A stretch of DNA of 64,000 nucleotides, taken from NCBI RefSeq assembly GCF_900465055.1, contig NZ_LS483250.1:2852001-2916000 (forward strand), read 5' to 3'. The notes under the pieces are model-generated. The model was not told where the DNA came from, ran no database searches, and worked only from the letters and a program-made list of their open reading frames with translations. Position numbers and translations under genes: made by a program. Of this stretch, positions 12,522 to 23,494 are shown piece by piece (positions within the stretch are counted from its first letter, which is position 1; each line of letters starts with the position of its first letter). The DNA comes from Moritella yayanosii (GTDB lineage Bacteria; Pseudomonadota; Gammaproteobacteria; Enterobacterales; Moritellaceae).

Positions 12522-13022
12522 TTACCCCAGAATTTCTTTAACAGGTAGACCACGTTTAGCTGCGATTTGTTCTGGTGATGACATACCAGTAAGCGCGCCA
12601 ATTGTAGCTCGTACAACGTTAATTGGGTTAGTAGAACCGTAACATTTAGAAAGTACGTCATGGATGCCTACAACTTCTAGTACTGCACGCATTGCACCGC
12701 CGGCAATGATACCTGTACCAGCTGATGCTGGACGCATGAATACTTTAGAACCAGAATGACGACCCTTAATTGGATGTTGAAGAGTCACACCATTTAGTTC
12801 AATGCTTACGATATTGCGTTTCGCTTTTTCCATTGCTTTTTGAATAGCAGCTGGAACTTCACGCGCTTTACCATAACCAAAACCAACGCGACCGTTACCG
12901 TCACCCACTACTGTAAGCGCAGTGAAACTGAAGATACGACCACCTTTAACCACTTTTGAAACACGGTTAACTGCAATTAATTTTTCTTGCAGATCACCTG
13001 TTTGGTTTTCAACTTTAGACAT
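12522..13022 (-). CDS. rpsE: 30S ribosomal protein S5
   Basis: 166 aa. An N-terminal double-stranded-RNA-binding-like domain with [20 protein letters not shown] is followed by [19 protein letters not shown]5 helps decoding accuracy with S4 and helps unwind mRNA at the entry site. It lies in the spc operon between rplR and rpmD. Confidence 0.98.
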   Translation of the reverse strand: MSKVENQTGDLQEKLIAVNRVSKVVKGGRIFSFTALTVVGDGNGRVGFGYGKAREVPAAIQKAMEKAKRNIVSIELNGVTLQHPIKGRHSGSKVFMRPASAGTGIIAGGAMRAVLEVVGIHDVLSKCYGSTNPINVVRATIGALTGMSSPEQIAAKRGLPVKEILG

Positions 13023-13036
13023 TTCCTACTCCTGCC

Positions 13037-13387
13037 TTAGAACTGAAGGCCAGCTTCACGAGCGGCGTCAGCTAGTGCTGCAACACGACCGTGATATTGG
13101 AAACCTGAACGATCGAAAGCAATTTTAGTAACGCCTTTTTCGATAGCTCGCTCAGCAATCAGTTTACCGATTACTTTAGCTGCTTCAACGTTACCACCAT
13201 AGCTGATCATTTCACGAACTGCTTTTTCTGTAGTTGTAGCAGAAACCAATACTTCCGCATTCGGTGTAATAACCTGTGCATAAGTATGGTTTGGAGTGCG
13301 GTTAATCACTAAACGTGTAGCACCCAATTCTTGCATTTTCTTACGTGCGCGAGTTGCGCGACGAAGACGTGCAGATTTCTTATCCAT
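13037..13387 (-). CDS. rplR: 50S ribosomal protein L18
   Basis: 116 aa. The basic N-terminus [20 protein letters not shown] and the C-terminal [20 protein letters not shown] are typical. L18 binds 5S rRNA with L5 and helps attach it to the 50S subunit. It lies between rplF and rpsE in the spc operon. Confidence 0.98.
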   Translation of the reverse strand: MDKKSARLRRATRARKKMQELGATRLVINRTPNHTYAQVITPNAEVLVSATTTEKAVREMISYGGNVEAAKVIGKLIAERAIEKGVTKIAFDRSGFQYHGRVAALADAAREAGLQF

Positions 13388-13396
13388 AGTATTACC

Positions 13397-13930
13397 CTAC
13401 TTTTTCTTGGCTTCTTTACGACGCACAACTTCATCAGAATAACGAACACCTTTACCTTTATAAGGTTCTGGCGGACGGAAAGCTCGGATGTCTGCTGCAA
13501 CTTGACCAACATTTTGTTTGTCAGCGCCATTAATTACAATTTCAGTTTGGCTTGGGCAAACTGCAGTTACACCTTCTGGAAGGTTGTAAGCTACAGGATG
13601 TGAGAAACCTAATGTTAGGTTCACAACAGAACCTTTAACATTTGCACGGTAACCAACACCATTTAGTTGAAGAGTTTTAGTAAAACCTTCAGCTACACCT
13701 TTAACCATGTTATTAACGTTTGCACGAGCTGTACCAGCTTGAGCCCAAGCATCTTTTATGCCTTCAACAGGACCAAAAGATACTTTTTCATCAGCGATTG
13801 CAACAACAACCGATGAGTTAATAACAGCAGTTAAAGTGCCTTTAGCGCCTTTAACAGTGATTTCCTGACCATTTAGAGAGATCTCTACGCCTGCAGGGAT
13901 GGCAACGGGTGCTTTAGCAACACGAGACAT
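13397..13930 (-). CDS. rplF: 50S ribosomal protein L6
   Basis: 177 aa from the ATG at 13930 ([14 protein letters not shown]), the family length. An upstream in-frame start would overlap rpsH and is not needed. It has two repeated RNA-binding folds, with the signature [20 protein letters not shown] near the C-terminus. L6 lies near the GTPase centre of the 50S subunit. It follows rpsH by 10 bp. Confidence 0.97.
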   Translation of the reverse strand: MSRVAKAPVAIPAGVEISLNGQEITVKGAKGTLTAVINSSVVVAIADEKVSFGPVEGIKDAWAQAGTARANVNNMVKGVAEGFTKTLQLNGVGYRANVKGSVVNLTLGFSHPVAYNLPEGVTAVCPSQTEIVINGADKQNVGQVAADIRAFRPPEPYKGKGVRYSDEVVRRKEAKKK

Positions 13931-13940
13931 ATATAACCCC

Positions 13941-14333
13941 TTAAGAAACGTAGCAGATGATCTCGCCACCGATGCCAGCTTTGCGAGCTGCACGGTCAGA
14001 CATCATGCCTTTAGAAGTAGAAACGATAGCAACACCTAAGCCACCCATCACTTTAGGAAGATCATTACTTCCTTTGTAGATGCGTAGACCTGGGCGACTA
14101 ACGCGCTCAATTTTTTCAATTACGTTTTTGCCTTCGAAATACTTCAAAGTCACTTCAAGTTCAGCTTTCACTTCACCTGAAACAGCGTAACTATTAATGT
14201 AACCTTCTTCTTTAAGCACAGCTGCTAGTGCAACTTTCTGCTTAGAACAAGGCATTTTAACTGCAACCTTAGAGGCTGACTGACCGTTACGGATGCGTGT
14301 TAGCATATCCGCAATAGGATCTTGCATGCTCAT
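13941..14333 (-). CDS. rpsH: 30S ribosomal protein S8
   Basis: 130 aa, starting [20 protein letters not shown] and ending in [12 protein letters not shown]8 binds helix 21 of 16S rRNA. In E. coli it also represses the spc operon by binding the start of rplE mRNA. I did not identify that site here. It lies between rpsN and rplF. Confidence 0.98.
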   Translation of the reverse strand: MSMQDPIADMLTRIRNGQSASKVAVKMPCSKQKVALAAVLKEEGYINSYAVSGEVKAELEVTLKYFEGKNVIEKIERVSRPGLRIYKGSNDLPKVMGGLGVAIVSTSKGMMSDRAARKAGIGGEIICYVS

Positions 14334-14359
14334 TTTCGTATACTCCCGAAATTAGTGAT

Positions 14360-14665
14360 TTACCAACTAGCCTTTTTAAGACCTGGAACTTCACCACGCA
14401 TCATGTGCTCACGTAGTTTAATACGGCTTAAGCCGAACTTACGTAAGTAGCCATGAGGGCGGCCAGTGATGTTACAGCGATTACGCTGACGGCATGCACT
14501 AGAATCACGAGGTAACGATTGCAATTTAAGAACTGCATCCCAACGATCTTCGTCTGAAGTATTTACACCAGAGATGATTGCTTTAATTTCAGCACGTTTC
14601 TCAGCGTATTTTTTTACTAGCTTCGCGCGTTTTACGTCGCGCGCTTTCATTGATTGCTTAGCCAT
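14360..14665 (-). CDS. rpsN: 30S ribosomal protein S14
   Basis: 101 aa, the long zinc-independent form usual in gammaproteobacteria. The motif [20 protein letters not shown] is conserved and the four-cysteine zinc ligand set of short S14 is absent. It sits in the 30S head near S10 and S19. It follows rplE by 9 bp in the spc operon. Confidence 0.98.
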   Translation of the reverse strand: MAKQSMKARDVKRAKLVKKYAEKRAEIKAIISGVNTSDEDRWDAVLKLQSLPRDSSACRQRNRCNITGRPHGYLRKFGLSRIKLREHMMRGEVPGLKKASW

Positions 14666-14674
14666 GACCCTACC

Positions 14675-15214
14675 TTACTTACGGAATGGGAAATTAAAGG
14701 CAGCCAGCAGAGCGTGACCTTCTTCATCAGATTTCGCAGTAGTAGTGATAGTTATATCCATACCACGAATTTTATCGATTTTATCGTAATCGATTTCTGG
14801 GAAGATGATTTGCTCGCGAACACCCATACTATAGTTACCACGACCATCGAACGATTTAGGGTTCAGGCCACGGAAATCGCGGATACGTGGAATTGAGATA
14901 CCGATTAGGCGCTCAAAAAATTCCCACATACGCTCGCCACGTAGGGTAACTTTACAACCAATAGGATATCCTTCACGGATTTTAAAGCCAGCAACGGATT
15001 TACGAGCTTTAGTAATCAATGGTTTTTGACCAGAAATTGCAGCCATATCAGCAGCAGCATGTTCTAATACTTTTTTATCATTGATTGCTTCGCCCACACC
15101 CATATTAAGGGTGATCTTTTCAATCCGAGGGACTTGCATGATAGATTTATAGCCGAACTTAGTTTTAAGTTCAGGCGCTATCGTTTCTTTAAAGTGTTCA
15201 TGCAGTTTCGCCAC
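14675..15214 (-). CDS. rplE: 50S ribosomal protein L5
   Basis: 179 aa from a GTG start at 15214, which begins (M)AKLHEHFKE as in E. coli and follows a GGAG Shine-Dalgarno sequence by six bases. An ATG 12 bases upstream is in frame but has no matching ribosome site and would overlap that GGAG. Signatures include [16 protein letters not shown]-like and [16 protein letters not shown] segments. L5 carries 5S rRNA and contacts P-site tRNA. Part of the spc operon after rplX. Confidence 0.96.
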   Translation of the reverse strand: MAKLHEHFKETIAPELKTKFGYKSIMQVPRIEKITLNMGVGEAINDKKVLEHAAADMAAISGQKPLITKARKSVAGFKIREGYPIGCKVTLRGERMWEFFERLIGISIPRIRDFRGLNPKSFDGRGNYSMGVREQIIFPEIDYDKIDKIRGMDITITTTAKSDEEGHALLAAFNFPFRK

Positions 15215-15226
15215 AGTTAACTCCAA

Positions 15227-15538
15227 TTAAACAAGTTCATTATTAGATTTGAAGAAACGAACTTTTTTGCCGTCTTCAAATCGGAAACCGACACGGTCAG
15301 CCTTGCTAGTTGCAGGGTTGAATAGTGCCACGTTTGATGCGTCTAAAGCTGCTTCTTTCTCAATGATACCGCCAGCTACGCCCAATTGTGGGTTTGGCTT
15401 TTGGTGTTTCTTGATCAGATTAACGCCTTTAACGAATATTTTACCGTCTGCTCTTACTTCAGTAACTTTGCCTTGTTTACCAGCATCTTTACCTGCAACA
15501 ACGATAACTTCATCATTTTTTAAAATTTTAGCTGCCAT
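15227..15538 (-). CDS. rplX: 50S ribosomal protein L24
   Basis: 103 aa from the ATG at 15538 ([20 protein letters not shown]). An extra 13-residue in-frame extension upstream lies in the rplN-rplX region and does not match the family. The KOW motif is near the N-terminus. L24 initiates large-subunit assembly. It lies between rplN and rplE. Confidence 0.97.
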   Translation of the reverse strand: MAAKILKNDEVIVVAGKDAGKQGKVTEVRADGKIFVKGVNLIKKHQKPNPQLGVAGGIIEKEAALDASNVALFNPATSKADRVGFRFEDGKKVRFFKSNNELV

Positions 15539-15548
15539 TTTTCGTTCC

Positions 15549-15917
15549 TTATAGTACTTCTGGTGCCAGAGATACAATTTTCATGAACTGTTCAGTACGT
15601 AGTTCACGAGTAACTGGGCCAAAGATACGAGTACCGATCGGCGCGCCGTTAGCATTAAGCATAACAGCTGCGTTACGGTCGAAACGGATAGCTGCACCGT
15701 CTGTACGACGGATTGCTGACCTAGTACGCACAACCACTGCGTTTAGAACATCACCTTTTTTTACTTTACCGCGAGGAATTGCTTCCTTCACGGTAACTTT
15801 GATGATGTCACCAACACGCGCATAGCGGCGGTGAGAACCACCTAGGACCTTGATACACTGAACGCGACGTGCGCCTGAGTTATCGGCCACGTCCAACGTA
15901 GACTGCATTTGGATCAT
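15549..15917 (-). CDS. rplN: 50S ribosomal protein L14
   Basis: 122 aa. It starts [20 protein letters not shown] and ends [13 protein letters not shown]14 lies at the subunit interface and forms a bridge to 16S rRNA. It is the first gene of the spc operon and has its own promoter just upstream (15992-16020). Confidence 0.98.
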   Translation of the reverse strand: MIQMQSTLDVADNSGARRVQCIKVLGGSHRRYARVGDIIKVTVKEAIPRGKVKKGDVLNAVVVRTRSAIRRTDGAAIRFDRNAAVMLNANGAPIGTRIFGPVTRELRTEQFMKIVSLAPEVL

Positions 15918-15991
15918 TATTAGTGCTCCGCAATAATTTCATCTAATCCAACATGGATTAAATGAGTCCGCTCTCTTTCAAGAGGTGGCGC

Positions 15992-16020
15992 ATTATAACA
16001 CCACAGCTTTGAAAAAAGCA
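15992..16020 (-). promoter_or_regulatory. spc operon promoter
   Basis: Minus-strand TATAAT (15992-15997) is preceded by TG one base away (extended -10), with a TTGCTTT-like -35 17-18 bases upstream. It lies between the S10 terminator and rplN, so the spc operon can be transcribed on its own. Confidence 0.75.
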
Positions 16021-16032
16021 ACGGGAATTGAC

Positions 16033-16065
16033 TAAAAAACAAACGACCCCTATATAGGGGCCGTT
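16033..16065 (-). terminator. S10 operon terminator
   Basis: AACGGCCCC and GGGGTCGTT form a 9-bp stem (one G-U pair) around TATATA, followed by TGTTTTTT on the minus strand. It lies 30 bases after the rpsQ stop. Confidence 0.88.
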
Positions 16066-16094
16066 ATCATAAGAAGATCAGTATAAACTTAAAA

Positions 16095-16340
16095 TTAAGC
16101 TTTTACTAATACTTCTACTAATGCCCAAGTTTTAAGCTTAGACACTGGACGAGTTTCACGAATAGTTACAACATCATTTAGTTGACATTCGTTATTCTCA
16201 TCATGTGCGTGTAGTTTAGTAGTACGCTTGATGAACTTACCGTATAACGGATGTTTCACTTTACGTTCTACTGCAACAACGATAGTTTTATCGCCTTTGT
16301 TGCTAACAACACGACCCTGTACAGTACGAATAGTGCTCAT
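16095..16340 (-). CDS. rpsQ: 30S ribosomal protein S17
   Basis: 81 aa from the ATG at 16340 ([20 protein letters not shown]), two bases after the rpmC stop. An OB-fold protein with the motif [21 protein letters not shown]17 binds 16S rRNA early in 30S assembly. Last gene of the S10 operon, followed by a terminator. Confidence 0.97.
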   Translation of the reverse strand: MSTIRTVQGRVVSNKGDKTIVVAVERKVKHPLYGKFIKRTTKLHAHDENNECQLNDVVTIRETRPVSKLKTWALVEVLVKA

Positions 16341-16341
16341 A

Positions 16342-16533
16342 TTATACACCCGCCTTTTCGTTCAGGATGGTCTTAACACGCGCGATATCGCGACGTACAT
16401 TTTTGATTAAATGCGTTTGTGCTAGTTGGCCAGTACTTAACTGCATACGTAAGTTAAATTGCTCACGTAGTAGGTTAAGTAACTCAGCGTTTAGCTCTTC
16501 AACATTTTTTTGTTTAAGTTCGCTAGCGTTCAT
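16342..16533 (-). CDS. rpmC: 50S ribosomal protein L29
   Basis: 63 aa, an alpha-helical hairpin protein with [18 protein letters not shown]29 lies next to L23 at the exit tunnel. Its ATG overlaps the rplP stop by one base, suggesting coupled translation. Confidence 0.98.
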   Translation of the reverse strand: MNASELKQKNVEELNAELLNLLREQFNLRMQLSTGQLAQTHLIKNVRRDIARVKTILNEKAGV

Positions 16534-16943
16534 TACATTACCGTCTTAGTTACGAAAGTTGTAGAAATTGGAAGTTTCGCATCAGCAAGTTTAAATGCTT
16601 CACGAGCCAATTCTTCAGGAACTCCAGCCATTTCATAAAGGATTTTGCCAGGTTGTACTTGGCAAACCCAATACTCAACGCTACCTTTACCTTTACCTTG
16701 ACGTACTTCAAGCGGCTTTTGTGTAATCGGCTTGTCTGGGAACACACGGATCCAGATTTGACCTTGACGCTTAACGTGACGAGTCATAGCACGACGTGCT
16801 GCTTCTATTTGACGAGCAGTAATTCGACCACGACCAGTAGCTTTAAGACCGAATTCGCCGAAAGTTACGTTTCCGCCTTTTGCAAGACCGCGGTTACGGC
16901 CTTTGTGCATTTTGCGGAACTTCATGCGTTTTGGTTGCAACAT
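16533..16943 (-). CDS. rplP: 50S ribosomal protein L16
   Basis: 136 aa. It starts [20 protein letters not shown] and has the segment [21 protein letters not shown]16 sits near the A site and helps aminoacyl-tRNA accommodation. It lies between rpsC and rpmC in the S10 operon. Confidence 0.98.
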   Translation of the reverse strand: MLQPKRMKFRKMHKGRNRGLAKGGNVTFGEFGLKATGRGRITARQIEAARRAMTRHVKRQGQIWIRVFPDKPITQKPLEVRQGKGKGSVEYWVCQVQPGKILYEMAGVPEELAREAFKLADAKLPISTTFVTKTVM

Positions 16944-16954
16944 ATCAGAGTCTC

Positions 16955-17659
16955 CTATTTAGCAGCTTTAGGGCCACGACTGCGACGTTTAGGCTTCGAA
17001 GGTGCTTCAATTTCTTGAGTAAGCGGTAGCTTACCTAGAACTTCACCTTTAAAGATCCAAACTTTCACACCAATGATGCCGTAAGTTGTAAGAGCTTCTG
17101 CAGTTGAGTAATCGATATCTGCACGAAATGTATGTAGAGGCACGCGGCCTTCACGATACCATTCAGCACGAGCGATTTCTGCGCCGCCTAAACGACCGCT
17201 TACTTGAACTTTAATACCCTTAGCACCTAAACGCATTGCATTTTGTACAGCACGTTTCATAGCACGACGGAACATAACACGACGTTCAAGTTGAGAAGCG
17301 ATACCTTCAGCTACTAATTTAGCATCTAGTTCAGGCTTACGGATTTCTGCGATATTGATTTGTGCAGAAGTACCAGTCATCTTAGCGATAGCATTACGTA
17401 GTTTTTCTACGTCTTCGCCTTTCTTACCGATAACAACACCAGGACGAGCAGTGTGAATAGTCACACGGATGCTTTTCGCTGGACGTTCGATAACGATACG
17501 TGAAACAGATGCATTTTTCAGTTTTTTAGTTAAAAACTGACGTACTTCAAAATCGCCGTACAAGTTGTCGGCGAAATCTTTAGTATTCGCAAACCAAGTA
17601 GAATTAAACTGCTTGGTGATACCTAGGCGAATACCATTTGGATGAACTTTCTGACCCAT
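16955..17659 (-). CDS. rpsC: 30S ribosomal protein S3
   Basis: 234 aa. It has a type II KH RNA-binding domain (about residues 40-110) with the loop [15 protein letters not shown], and the C-terminal S3 domain with [21 protein letters not shown]3 lines the mRNA entry channel. The tail is basic and Lys/Arg-rich. It lies between rplV and rplP. Confidence 0.98.
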   Translation of the reverse strand: MGQKVHPNGIRLGITKQFNSTWFANTKDFADNLYGDFEVRQFLTKKLKNASVSRIVIERPAKSIRVTIHTARPGVVIGKKGEDVEKLRNAIAKMTGTSAQINIAEIRKPELDAKLVAEGIASQLERRVMFRRAMKRAVQNAMRLGAKGIKVQVSGRLGGAEIARAEWYREGRVPLHTFRADIDYSTAEALTTYGIIGVKVWIFKGEVLGKLPLTQEIEAPSKPKRRSRGPKAAK

Positions 17660-17676
17660 TGTTTTCTCCTAGTCTC

Positions 17677-18009
17677 TTAGCGTGTTGCTACAACAATTGT
17701 GATGTGGCTAGTACGCTTCAAGATGCGATCTGCACGACCTTTAGCACGTGGCATGATACGTTTCATAGTAGGACCTGCGTCAACAAATGCAGTCGATACT
17801 ACTAACTCATCAATATCCGCACCTTCGTTGTGTTCAGCGTTTGCGATAGCTGACTCAAGAACTTTTTTAACTTGTACAGCCGCTTTTTTAGTGCTGAAAG
17901 TTAACATTTCAAGAGCCTTGTCCACTGGTAAACCACGAATAAGGTCAATGACCAAACGTGCTTTCTGTGGCGAGCCTGAGGCGAAACGGTGTTTAGCTAA
18001 TGCTTCCAT
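17677..18009 (-). CDS. rplV: 50S ribosomal protein L22
   Basis: 110 aa. The conserved tip [18 protein letters not shown] of its long hairpin lines the exit tunnel and is where macrolide-resistance changes map in other bacteria. No unusual change is seen. It lies 17 bp after rpsC in reverse order and 10 bp after rpsS. Confidence 0.98.
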   Translation of the reverse strand: MEALAKHRFASGSPQKARLVIDLIRGLPVDKALEMLTFSTKKAAVQVKKVLESAIANAEHNEGADIDELVVSTAFVDAGPTMKRIMPRAKGRADRILKRTSHITIVVATR

Positions 18010-18019
18010 CTAATTTCTC

Positions 18020-18316
<297 letters not shown>

Positions 18317-19144
18317 TTACTTGTTGCGACGACGTACGATAAGTTTATCTGTACGCTTGTTCTTACGAGTTTTGTAACCCTTAGTTGGCACACCCCAAGG
18401 TGAAACCGGATGACGGCCACCAGAAGTACGACCTTCACCACCACCGTGCGGGTGATCAACTGGGTTCATTACAACACCACGTACTGTTGGGCGAACACCG
18501 CGCCAGCGGCTAGCACCAGCTTTACCAAGTTGGCGAAGCATATGTTCAGCGTTACCAACTTCTCCAATCGTTGCACGACAATCTACTAATACTTTACGCA
18601 TTTCGCCAGAGCGAAGACGTAGGGTAACGTGTGAATTGTCACGTGCAATAATTTGTACGTATGTACCAGCAGAACGTGCAATTTGAGCACCTTTACCTGG
18701 TTTCATTTCCACAGCGTGTACAGTTGTACCTACTGGGATGTTACGCATTGGTAATGTGTTACCAGCTTTAATAGCCGCATCAACACCAGAAACTATAATA
18801 TCACCAGCTTGCATACCTTTAGCAGCTAGAACGTAACGACGTTCACCATCTGCATAAAGTGCAAGTGCAATGTTAGCTGAACGGTTTGGATCATACTCCA
18901 GACGCTCAACTTTTGCAGGGATACCATCTTTATCATTGCGTTTTAAGTCAATGATACGGTAATGTTGCTTATGACCGCCGCCAATATGACGAACAGTAAT
19001 ACGACCGTTATTATTACGGCCACCAGATTTAGATTTTTTCTCTAAAAGTGGAGCATGTGGTTTGCCTTTATGCAAATCCGGGTTCACTACCTTAACAAGG
19101 TGGCGACGACCTGGAGAAGTAGGCTTACACTTAACAATAGCCAT
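18317..19144 (-). CDS. rplB: 50S ribosomal protein L2
   Basis: 275 aa (E. coli 273). The C-terminal segment [20 protein letters not shown] includes the conserved histidine close to the peptidyl-transferase centre. L2 is needed for subunit joining. It lies between rplW and rpsS. Confidence 0.98.
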   Translation of the reverse strand: MAIVKCKPTSPGRRHLVKVVNPDLHKGKPHAPLLEKKSKSGGRNNNGRITVRHIGGGHKQHYRIIDLKRNDKDGIPAKVERLEYDPNRSANIALALYADGERRYVLAAKGMQAGDIIVSGVDAAIKAGNTLPMRNIPVGTTVHAVEMKPGKGAQIARSAGTYVQIIARDNSHVTLRLRSGEMRKVLVDCRATIGEVGNAEHMLRQLGKAGASRWRGVRPTVRGVVMNPVDHPHGGGEGRTSGGRHPVSPWGVPTKGYKTRKNKRTDKLIVRRRNK

Positions 19145-19162
19145 TATTCAGAATCCCCTTGA

Positions 19163-19462
19163 TTATTCAGCACTGCCGAAATCGATGTCAGCGCCGTCAG
19201 CTAGAGTAACATAAGCTTTTTTGATGTCTGAACGACGGCCAACACGAGCGCCTGTGCGCTTAGTTTTACCTTTCAGTACCAATGTGCTTACATTTATAAC
19301 TTCAACTTCAAAAAGTTTTGCAACAGCTGCTTTAATTTCAGCTTTAGTTGCATCTAGTGCAACTTTGAAAACGATTGTGTTGTGGTTTTCAGCAGACATA
19401 GTACTCTTTTCAGAGATATGTGGCGCCAGGATAACTTTCAATAAACGTTCTTCACTGATCAT
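19163..19462 (-). CDS. rplW: 50S ribosomal protein L23
   Basis: 99 aa. It has the family segment [20 protein letters not shown] and the basic loop [21 protein letters not shown]23 lies at the tunnel exit and docks trigger factor and SRP. Its start overlaps the end of rplD by 4 bp, so translation is likely coupled. Confidence 0.98.
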   Translation of the reverse strand: MISEERLLKVILAPHISEKSTMSAENHNTIVFKVALDATKAEIKAAVAKLFEVEVINVSTLVLKGKTKRTGARVGRRSDIKKAYVTLADGADIDFGSAE

Positions 19463-20064
19463 TTTAAGTTCTCCTCAATCTGCTTAACTGCTGCAGCAGT
19501 CATAACAACTTTGTTGAACGCGATTAAGCTAACTGGATCAATACCAGCAACATCACGAACATCAACTTTGTAAAGGTTACGAGCAGCTAAGAATAAGTTC
19601 TCATCAACTTCAGTACCTACGATTAGAACGTCGTTCAGATCGAAGTCTTTCAGTTTAGCAACTAATTCTTTAGTCTTAGGTGTTTCAACAGCGAACTGCT
19701 CAACAACAATAAGACGCTCTTGACGTACCAATTCAGAAAGGATGCTTTTGATCGCACCGCGGTACATCTTAGTGTTAACTTTTTGACTGTGGTCCTGTGG
19801 ACGCGCAGCAAAAGTTACACCACCTTTACGCCAGATCGGGCTGCTTGCAGTACCTGCACGAGCACGACCAGTACCTTTTTGACGCCATGGTTTCTTACCA
19901 CCACCTGCTACGTCAGAACGGTTTTTCTGTGCACGAGTACCTTGACGCGCGCCAGCAGCATACGCTGTAACTACCTGGTGAACCAGAGCTTCATTAAACT
20001 CACGTCCGAAGGTAGTTTCTGAAACTTCAAGAGCACCTTGTGCGTCTTTCAATAACAATTCCAT
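19459..20064 (-). CDS. rplD: 50S ribosomal protein L4
   Basis: 201 aa, the E. coli length. The extended tunnel loop includes [20 protein letters not shown], followed by W-R-K-G-G-V-T-F. L4 is a large-subunit protein. In E. coli it also represses the S10 operon at transcription and translation through the leader. The leader at 21066-21253 here is the candidate target, but its L4 response is inferred only. Confidence 0.98.
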   Translation of the reverse strand: MELLLKDAQGALEVSETTFGREFNEALVHQVVTAYAAGARQGTRAQKNRSDVAGGGKKPWRQKGTGRARAGTASSPIWRKGGVTFAARPQDHSQKVNTKMYRGAIKSILSELVRQERLIVVEQFAVETPKTKELVAKLKDFDLNDVLIVGTEVDENLFLAARNLYKVDVRDVAGIDPVSLIAFNKVVMTAAAVKQIEENLK

Positions 20065-20079
20065 TACTAATTCCTCGGA

Positions 20080-20715
20080 TTAAGCTTTAACAGCTGGTTT
20101 GATAATTACGTTGCCGTTGATCGCACCTGGAATAGCACCTTTAACAAGTACTAGGTTACGCTCACTATCAACACGTACCACATCAAGAGACAAAATCGTT
20201 ACACGCTTTGCTCCCATGTGACCTGCCATTTTCTTGCCTTTAAACACACGACCTGGAGTTTGGCATTGGCCAATTGAACCCGGTGCACGGTGAGCAAGAG
20301 AGTTACCGTGAGTAGCATCTTGCATAGCAAAGTTCCAACGTTTAATAACGCCTGCGAAACCTTTACCTTTAGATGTACCAGTAACGTCTACTTTAGTCGT
20401 TTCAGCAAACATGTCTACGTTTAGCTCAGCGCCAACTTCAACAGATTCACCTTCGCCTGTTTCCAGACGGAATTCCCAAAGGCCACGACCAGCTTCAACT
20501 TTAGCTTTAGCGAAATGACCCGCTTCTGGCTTGTTTACTCTGCTAGCTTTCTTCGTGCCAGTGGTCACTTGAAGTGCACGGTAACCGTCAATTTCAAGTG
20601 TTTTAACTTGAGTAACGCGGTTAGGCTCACATTCAATAACGGATACTGGGATAGAAACGCCATCTTCAGTGAAGATACGTGTCATACCAACTTTACGTCC
20701 GATTAGACCAATCAT
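20080..20715 (-). CDS. rplC: 50S ribosomal protein L3
   Basis: 211 aa (E. coli 209), starting [20 protein letters not shown]. The loop [20 protein letters not shown] reaches the peptidyl-transferase centre and holds the glutamine methylated by PrmB in E. coli. L3 is an early assembly protein. It lies between rpsJ and rplD. Confidence 0.98.
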   Translation of the reverse strand: MIGLIGRKVGMTRIFTEDGVSIPVSVIECEPNRVTQVKTLEIDGYRALQVTTGTKKASRVNKPEAGHFAKAKVEAGRGLWEFRLETGEGESVEVGAELNVDMFAETTKVDVTGTSKGKGFAGVIKRWNFAMQDATHGNSLAHRAPGSIGQCQTPGRVFKGKKMAGHMGAKRVTILSLDVVRVDSERNLVLVKGAIPGAINGNVIIKPAVKA

Positions 20716-20753
20716 TATAATAACCTCAATATAAATCGTTGTTTTAGAACTGA

Positions 20754-21253
<500 letters not shown>

Positions 21254-21259
21254 GAACGT

Positions 21260-21287
21260 ATTATACATGACCTCTTGCCTTTAGCAA
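21260..21287 (-). promoter_or_regulatory. S10 operon promoter
   Basis: Minus-strand TTGCTA (21282-21287) and TATAAT (21260-21265) with a 16-base spacer. It lies about 200 bases before rpsJ and downstream of the argH terminator. The rest of 21288-21455 shows no gene. Confidence 0.75.
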
Positions 21288-21455
21288 GAAAAATATCAAC
21301 ATAACGAATTTAATCCGCACATCGATATTATTAAGTCATAAAGCACTAAATCATCTTAAAGATGTTCATTGCAATTAATCGTCACCTTAATTTGTGACGC
21401 TACTATATAGCTAGTCATGATTAACTTCAAGTTTCTTAAGCGACATTATTTAAGC

Positions 21456-21486
21456 AAAAAAAAGCACCCATGCTTGGGTGCTTTTT
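21456..21486 (-). terminator. argCBFGH operon terminator (bidirectional shape)
   Basis: AAAAAGCACCCA and TGGGTGCTTTTT form a stem around a short loop, with a T run on both strands. On the minus strand it follows the argH(A) stop by about 20 bases and shields the S10 promoter from read-through. Confidence 0.9.
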
Positions 21487-21506
21487 ACACGTCATCTAAA
21501 ATAAAA

Positions 21507-23396
21507 TTAACACGCGAGTTTTTCTGCTGTTAAGTTTATGGTTTGGTTAACCACATTTAGTTTAAATTCTAATGCGACTTCATCACACGCATGCTGCCGT
21601 GGACACATATCACAATCTTTCAATACTTTTTCCGGCAGCATTGATTTACTGATTGAGCGAAAGCCCAGCTTCATAAAGAACTCCGGCACACGGGTTAATA
21701 CAAACACTTTTTGGATCGCCATCTGTTCGGCTTTCCGTAACATGTATTCGACAACCGCTTTGCCCTGTCCACCACCTTGATAGCCAGGTTCAATACCCAG
21801 TGAACGGATCTCAGCAAGTCCAGTATCGTAAACATAGATAGACGCACAGCCGGTCACTTGATTATGTTTCTCTGTCACCGCAAAGGTACCCACGGCTTTT
21901 ACCAGATCAGAACGACTACGTGGTAAGTTTTCACCAATATTGGCCCAGTAATTTACCATACGTTCAATATCATCAAGATCAGTCAAACGTGCAGCTCGAA
22001 TACTAATACCAGAAGTATCACGCTCTTCTAAACGTTTTTCAGCATTGCTCAAAGCAAACTCTACCTGCACAGGTGACACCCCTCCCAGCGCTTTACGTTT
22101 TGCTAATGTTTCATCAAGTGATAAGTGATGATAAACATCATCTTCAATGAGTACATCAAACTCTTTAAATTCAGCTAAGGTTAATGCTTCTAACGGCACC
22201 CCTTTGGCAATTGCAGCAACAACGGCTTCACCAACAATATGATGTGAATCACGGAAGGGGACGCCTTTCGCAACAAGATAATCAGCCAGTTCTGTCGCAT
22301 TCGAATAACCACCTAATGCTGCTTCTTTAGTTCTAGCTTCATTGATCTTCATTCCAACCAATGACATCGCCGCCATTTCCAGGCAGTCACTCCAAGTATC
22401 AAGCGCATCAAATAAGCCTTCTTTATCTTCTTGCATATCTTTGTTATATGCCAACGGCAGGGCTTTCAGCGTCATTAACATGGCACTTAGTGAGCCAAAT
22501 ACCCGACCGGTTTTACCCCGGATAAGTTCTAATGCATCTGGATTTTTCTTTTGCGGCATCAGAGATGAACCGGAGGTCACTGCATCTGCCAACTCAATGA
22601 AGTTAGATTCACCCGAGTTATAGAAAATTAAATCTTCTGCTAAACGGGATAAATGGATCATTGACATACTTGCCGTACACATCAACTCCATCACATAGTC
22701 ACGATCCGATACTGAATCTAAGCTATTAAGTGTCGCACTAGCAAAACCCAATGAATGGGCTAATTTCGTTCTATCCATCGGATAGGCAGTACCTGCAAGC
22801 GCACCAGAACCAAGTGGACAAGTATCAAGACGTTTTAAACAATCTATTAAACGACTATAGTCACGCTCCAGCATTTCGACATACGCTAAACACCAATGAG
22901 AAAATGTCACTGGTTGTGCACGCTGTAAATGGGTATAACCCGGTAATACCGTATGTTGATGTTCACGTGCAAGTGATACCAGTTGCTGCTGGGTTTTATC
23001 CAGCTGCATCAACAGTTGTTGACCTTGCTGTTTACACCACAGTTTGAGATCAGTGGCAACTTGATCATTACGACTACGGCCGGTATGTAGCTTTTTACCC
23101 AGATCACCCACTTTAGCAATTAACTGGGTTTCCACCCAACTGTGAATGTCTTCAGCATCACTTTGCAAAATTTGTTCTGGGTTTTCTAATACCGCCAATT
23201 TAAGATCGTTTAACGCGGCCTCAATGGTGAGTTGCTCATCTTGCGTTAAGATACCGACACTAACCAAAGCTTTTGACCATGCCACTGAACCTGTAATGTC
23301 TTGCTCAGCTAAACGATAGTCAAACCGCAGTGAATCATTGAAACTTTTAAATCTTGCATCAGCTGCTTGACTGAATCTACCGCCCCATAGTGCCAT
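21507..23396 (-). CDS. argH(A): Bifunctional argininosuccinate lyase / N-acetylglutamate synthase, ArgH(A)
   Basis: 629 aa against about 457 for a stand-alone lyase. Residues about 1-455 are Arg[26 protein letters not shown] and the signature [20 protein letters not shown] around residue 280. It splits argininosuccinate into arginine and fumarate. Residues about 465-629 are a GNAT acetyltransferase with the acetyl-CoA loop [14 protein letters not shown] and an end like short-type ArgA, including the cluster [10 protein letters not shown]. This part should make N-acetylglutamate, the first pathway step. Such fusions are known from Moritella and some related marine bacteria. Last gene of argCBFGH(A). 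The two halves are in one uninterrupted frame. Confidence 0.96.
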   Translation of the reverse strand: MALWGGRFSQAADARFKSFNDSLRFDYRLAEQDITGSVAWSKALVSVGILTQDEQLTIEAALNDLKLAVLENPEQILQSDAEDIHSWVETQLIAKVGDLGKKLHTGRSRNDQVATDLKLWCKQQGQQLLMQLDKTQQQLVSLAREHQHTVLPGYTHLQRAQPVTFSHWCLAYVEMLERDYSRLIDCLKRLDTCPLGSGALAGTAYPMDRTKLAHSLGFASATLNSLDSVSDRDYVMELMCTASMSMIHLSRLAEDLIFYNSGESNFIELADAVTSGSSLMPQKKNPDALELIRGKTGRVFGSLSAMLMTLKALPLAYNKDMQEDKEGLFDALDTWSDCLEMAAMSLVGMKINEARTKEAALGGYSNATELADYLVAKGVPFRDSHHIVGEAVVAAIAKGVPLEALTLAEFKEFDVLIEDDVYHHLSLDETLAKRKALGGVSPVQVEFALSNAEKRLEERDTSGISIRAARLTDLDDIERMVNYWANIGENLPRSRSDLVKAVGTFAVTEKHNQVTGCASIYVYDTGLAEIRSLGIEPGYQGGGQGKAVVEYMLRKAEQMAIQKVFVLTRVPEFFMKLGFRSISKSMLPEKVLKDCDMCPRQHACDEVALEFKLNVVNQTINLTAEKLAC

Positions 23397-23494
23397 GGTT
23401 ACATCCTTATTCTTTCTTATATCTTTATATTAGAAGTTGTATATTAGAAATATCTATATTCGAAGGTGAGAGCGCTTAACGCCCTCACCTAATG

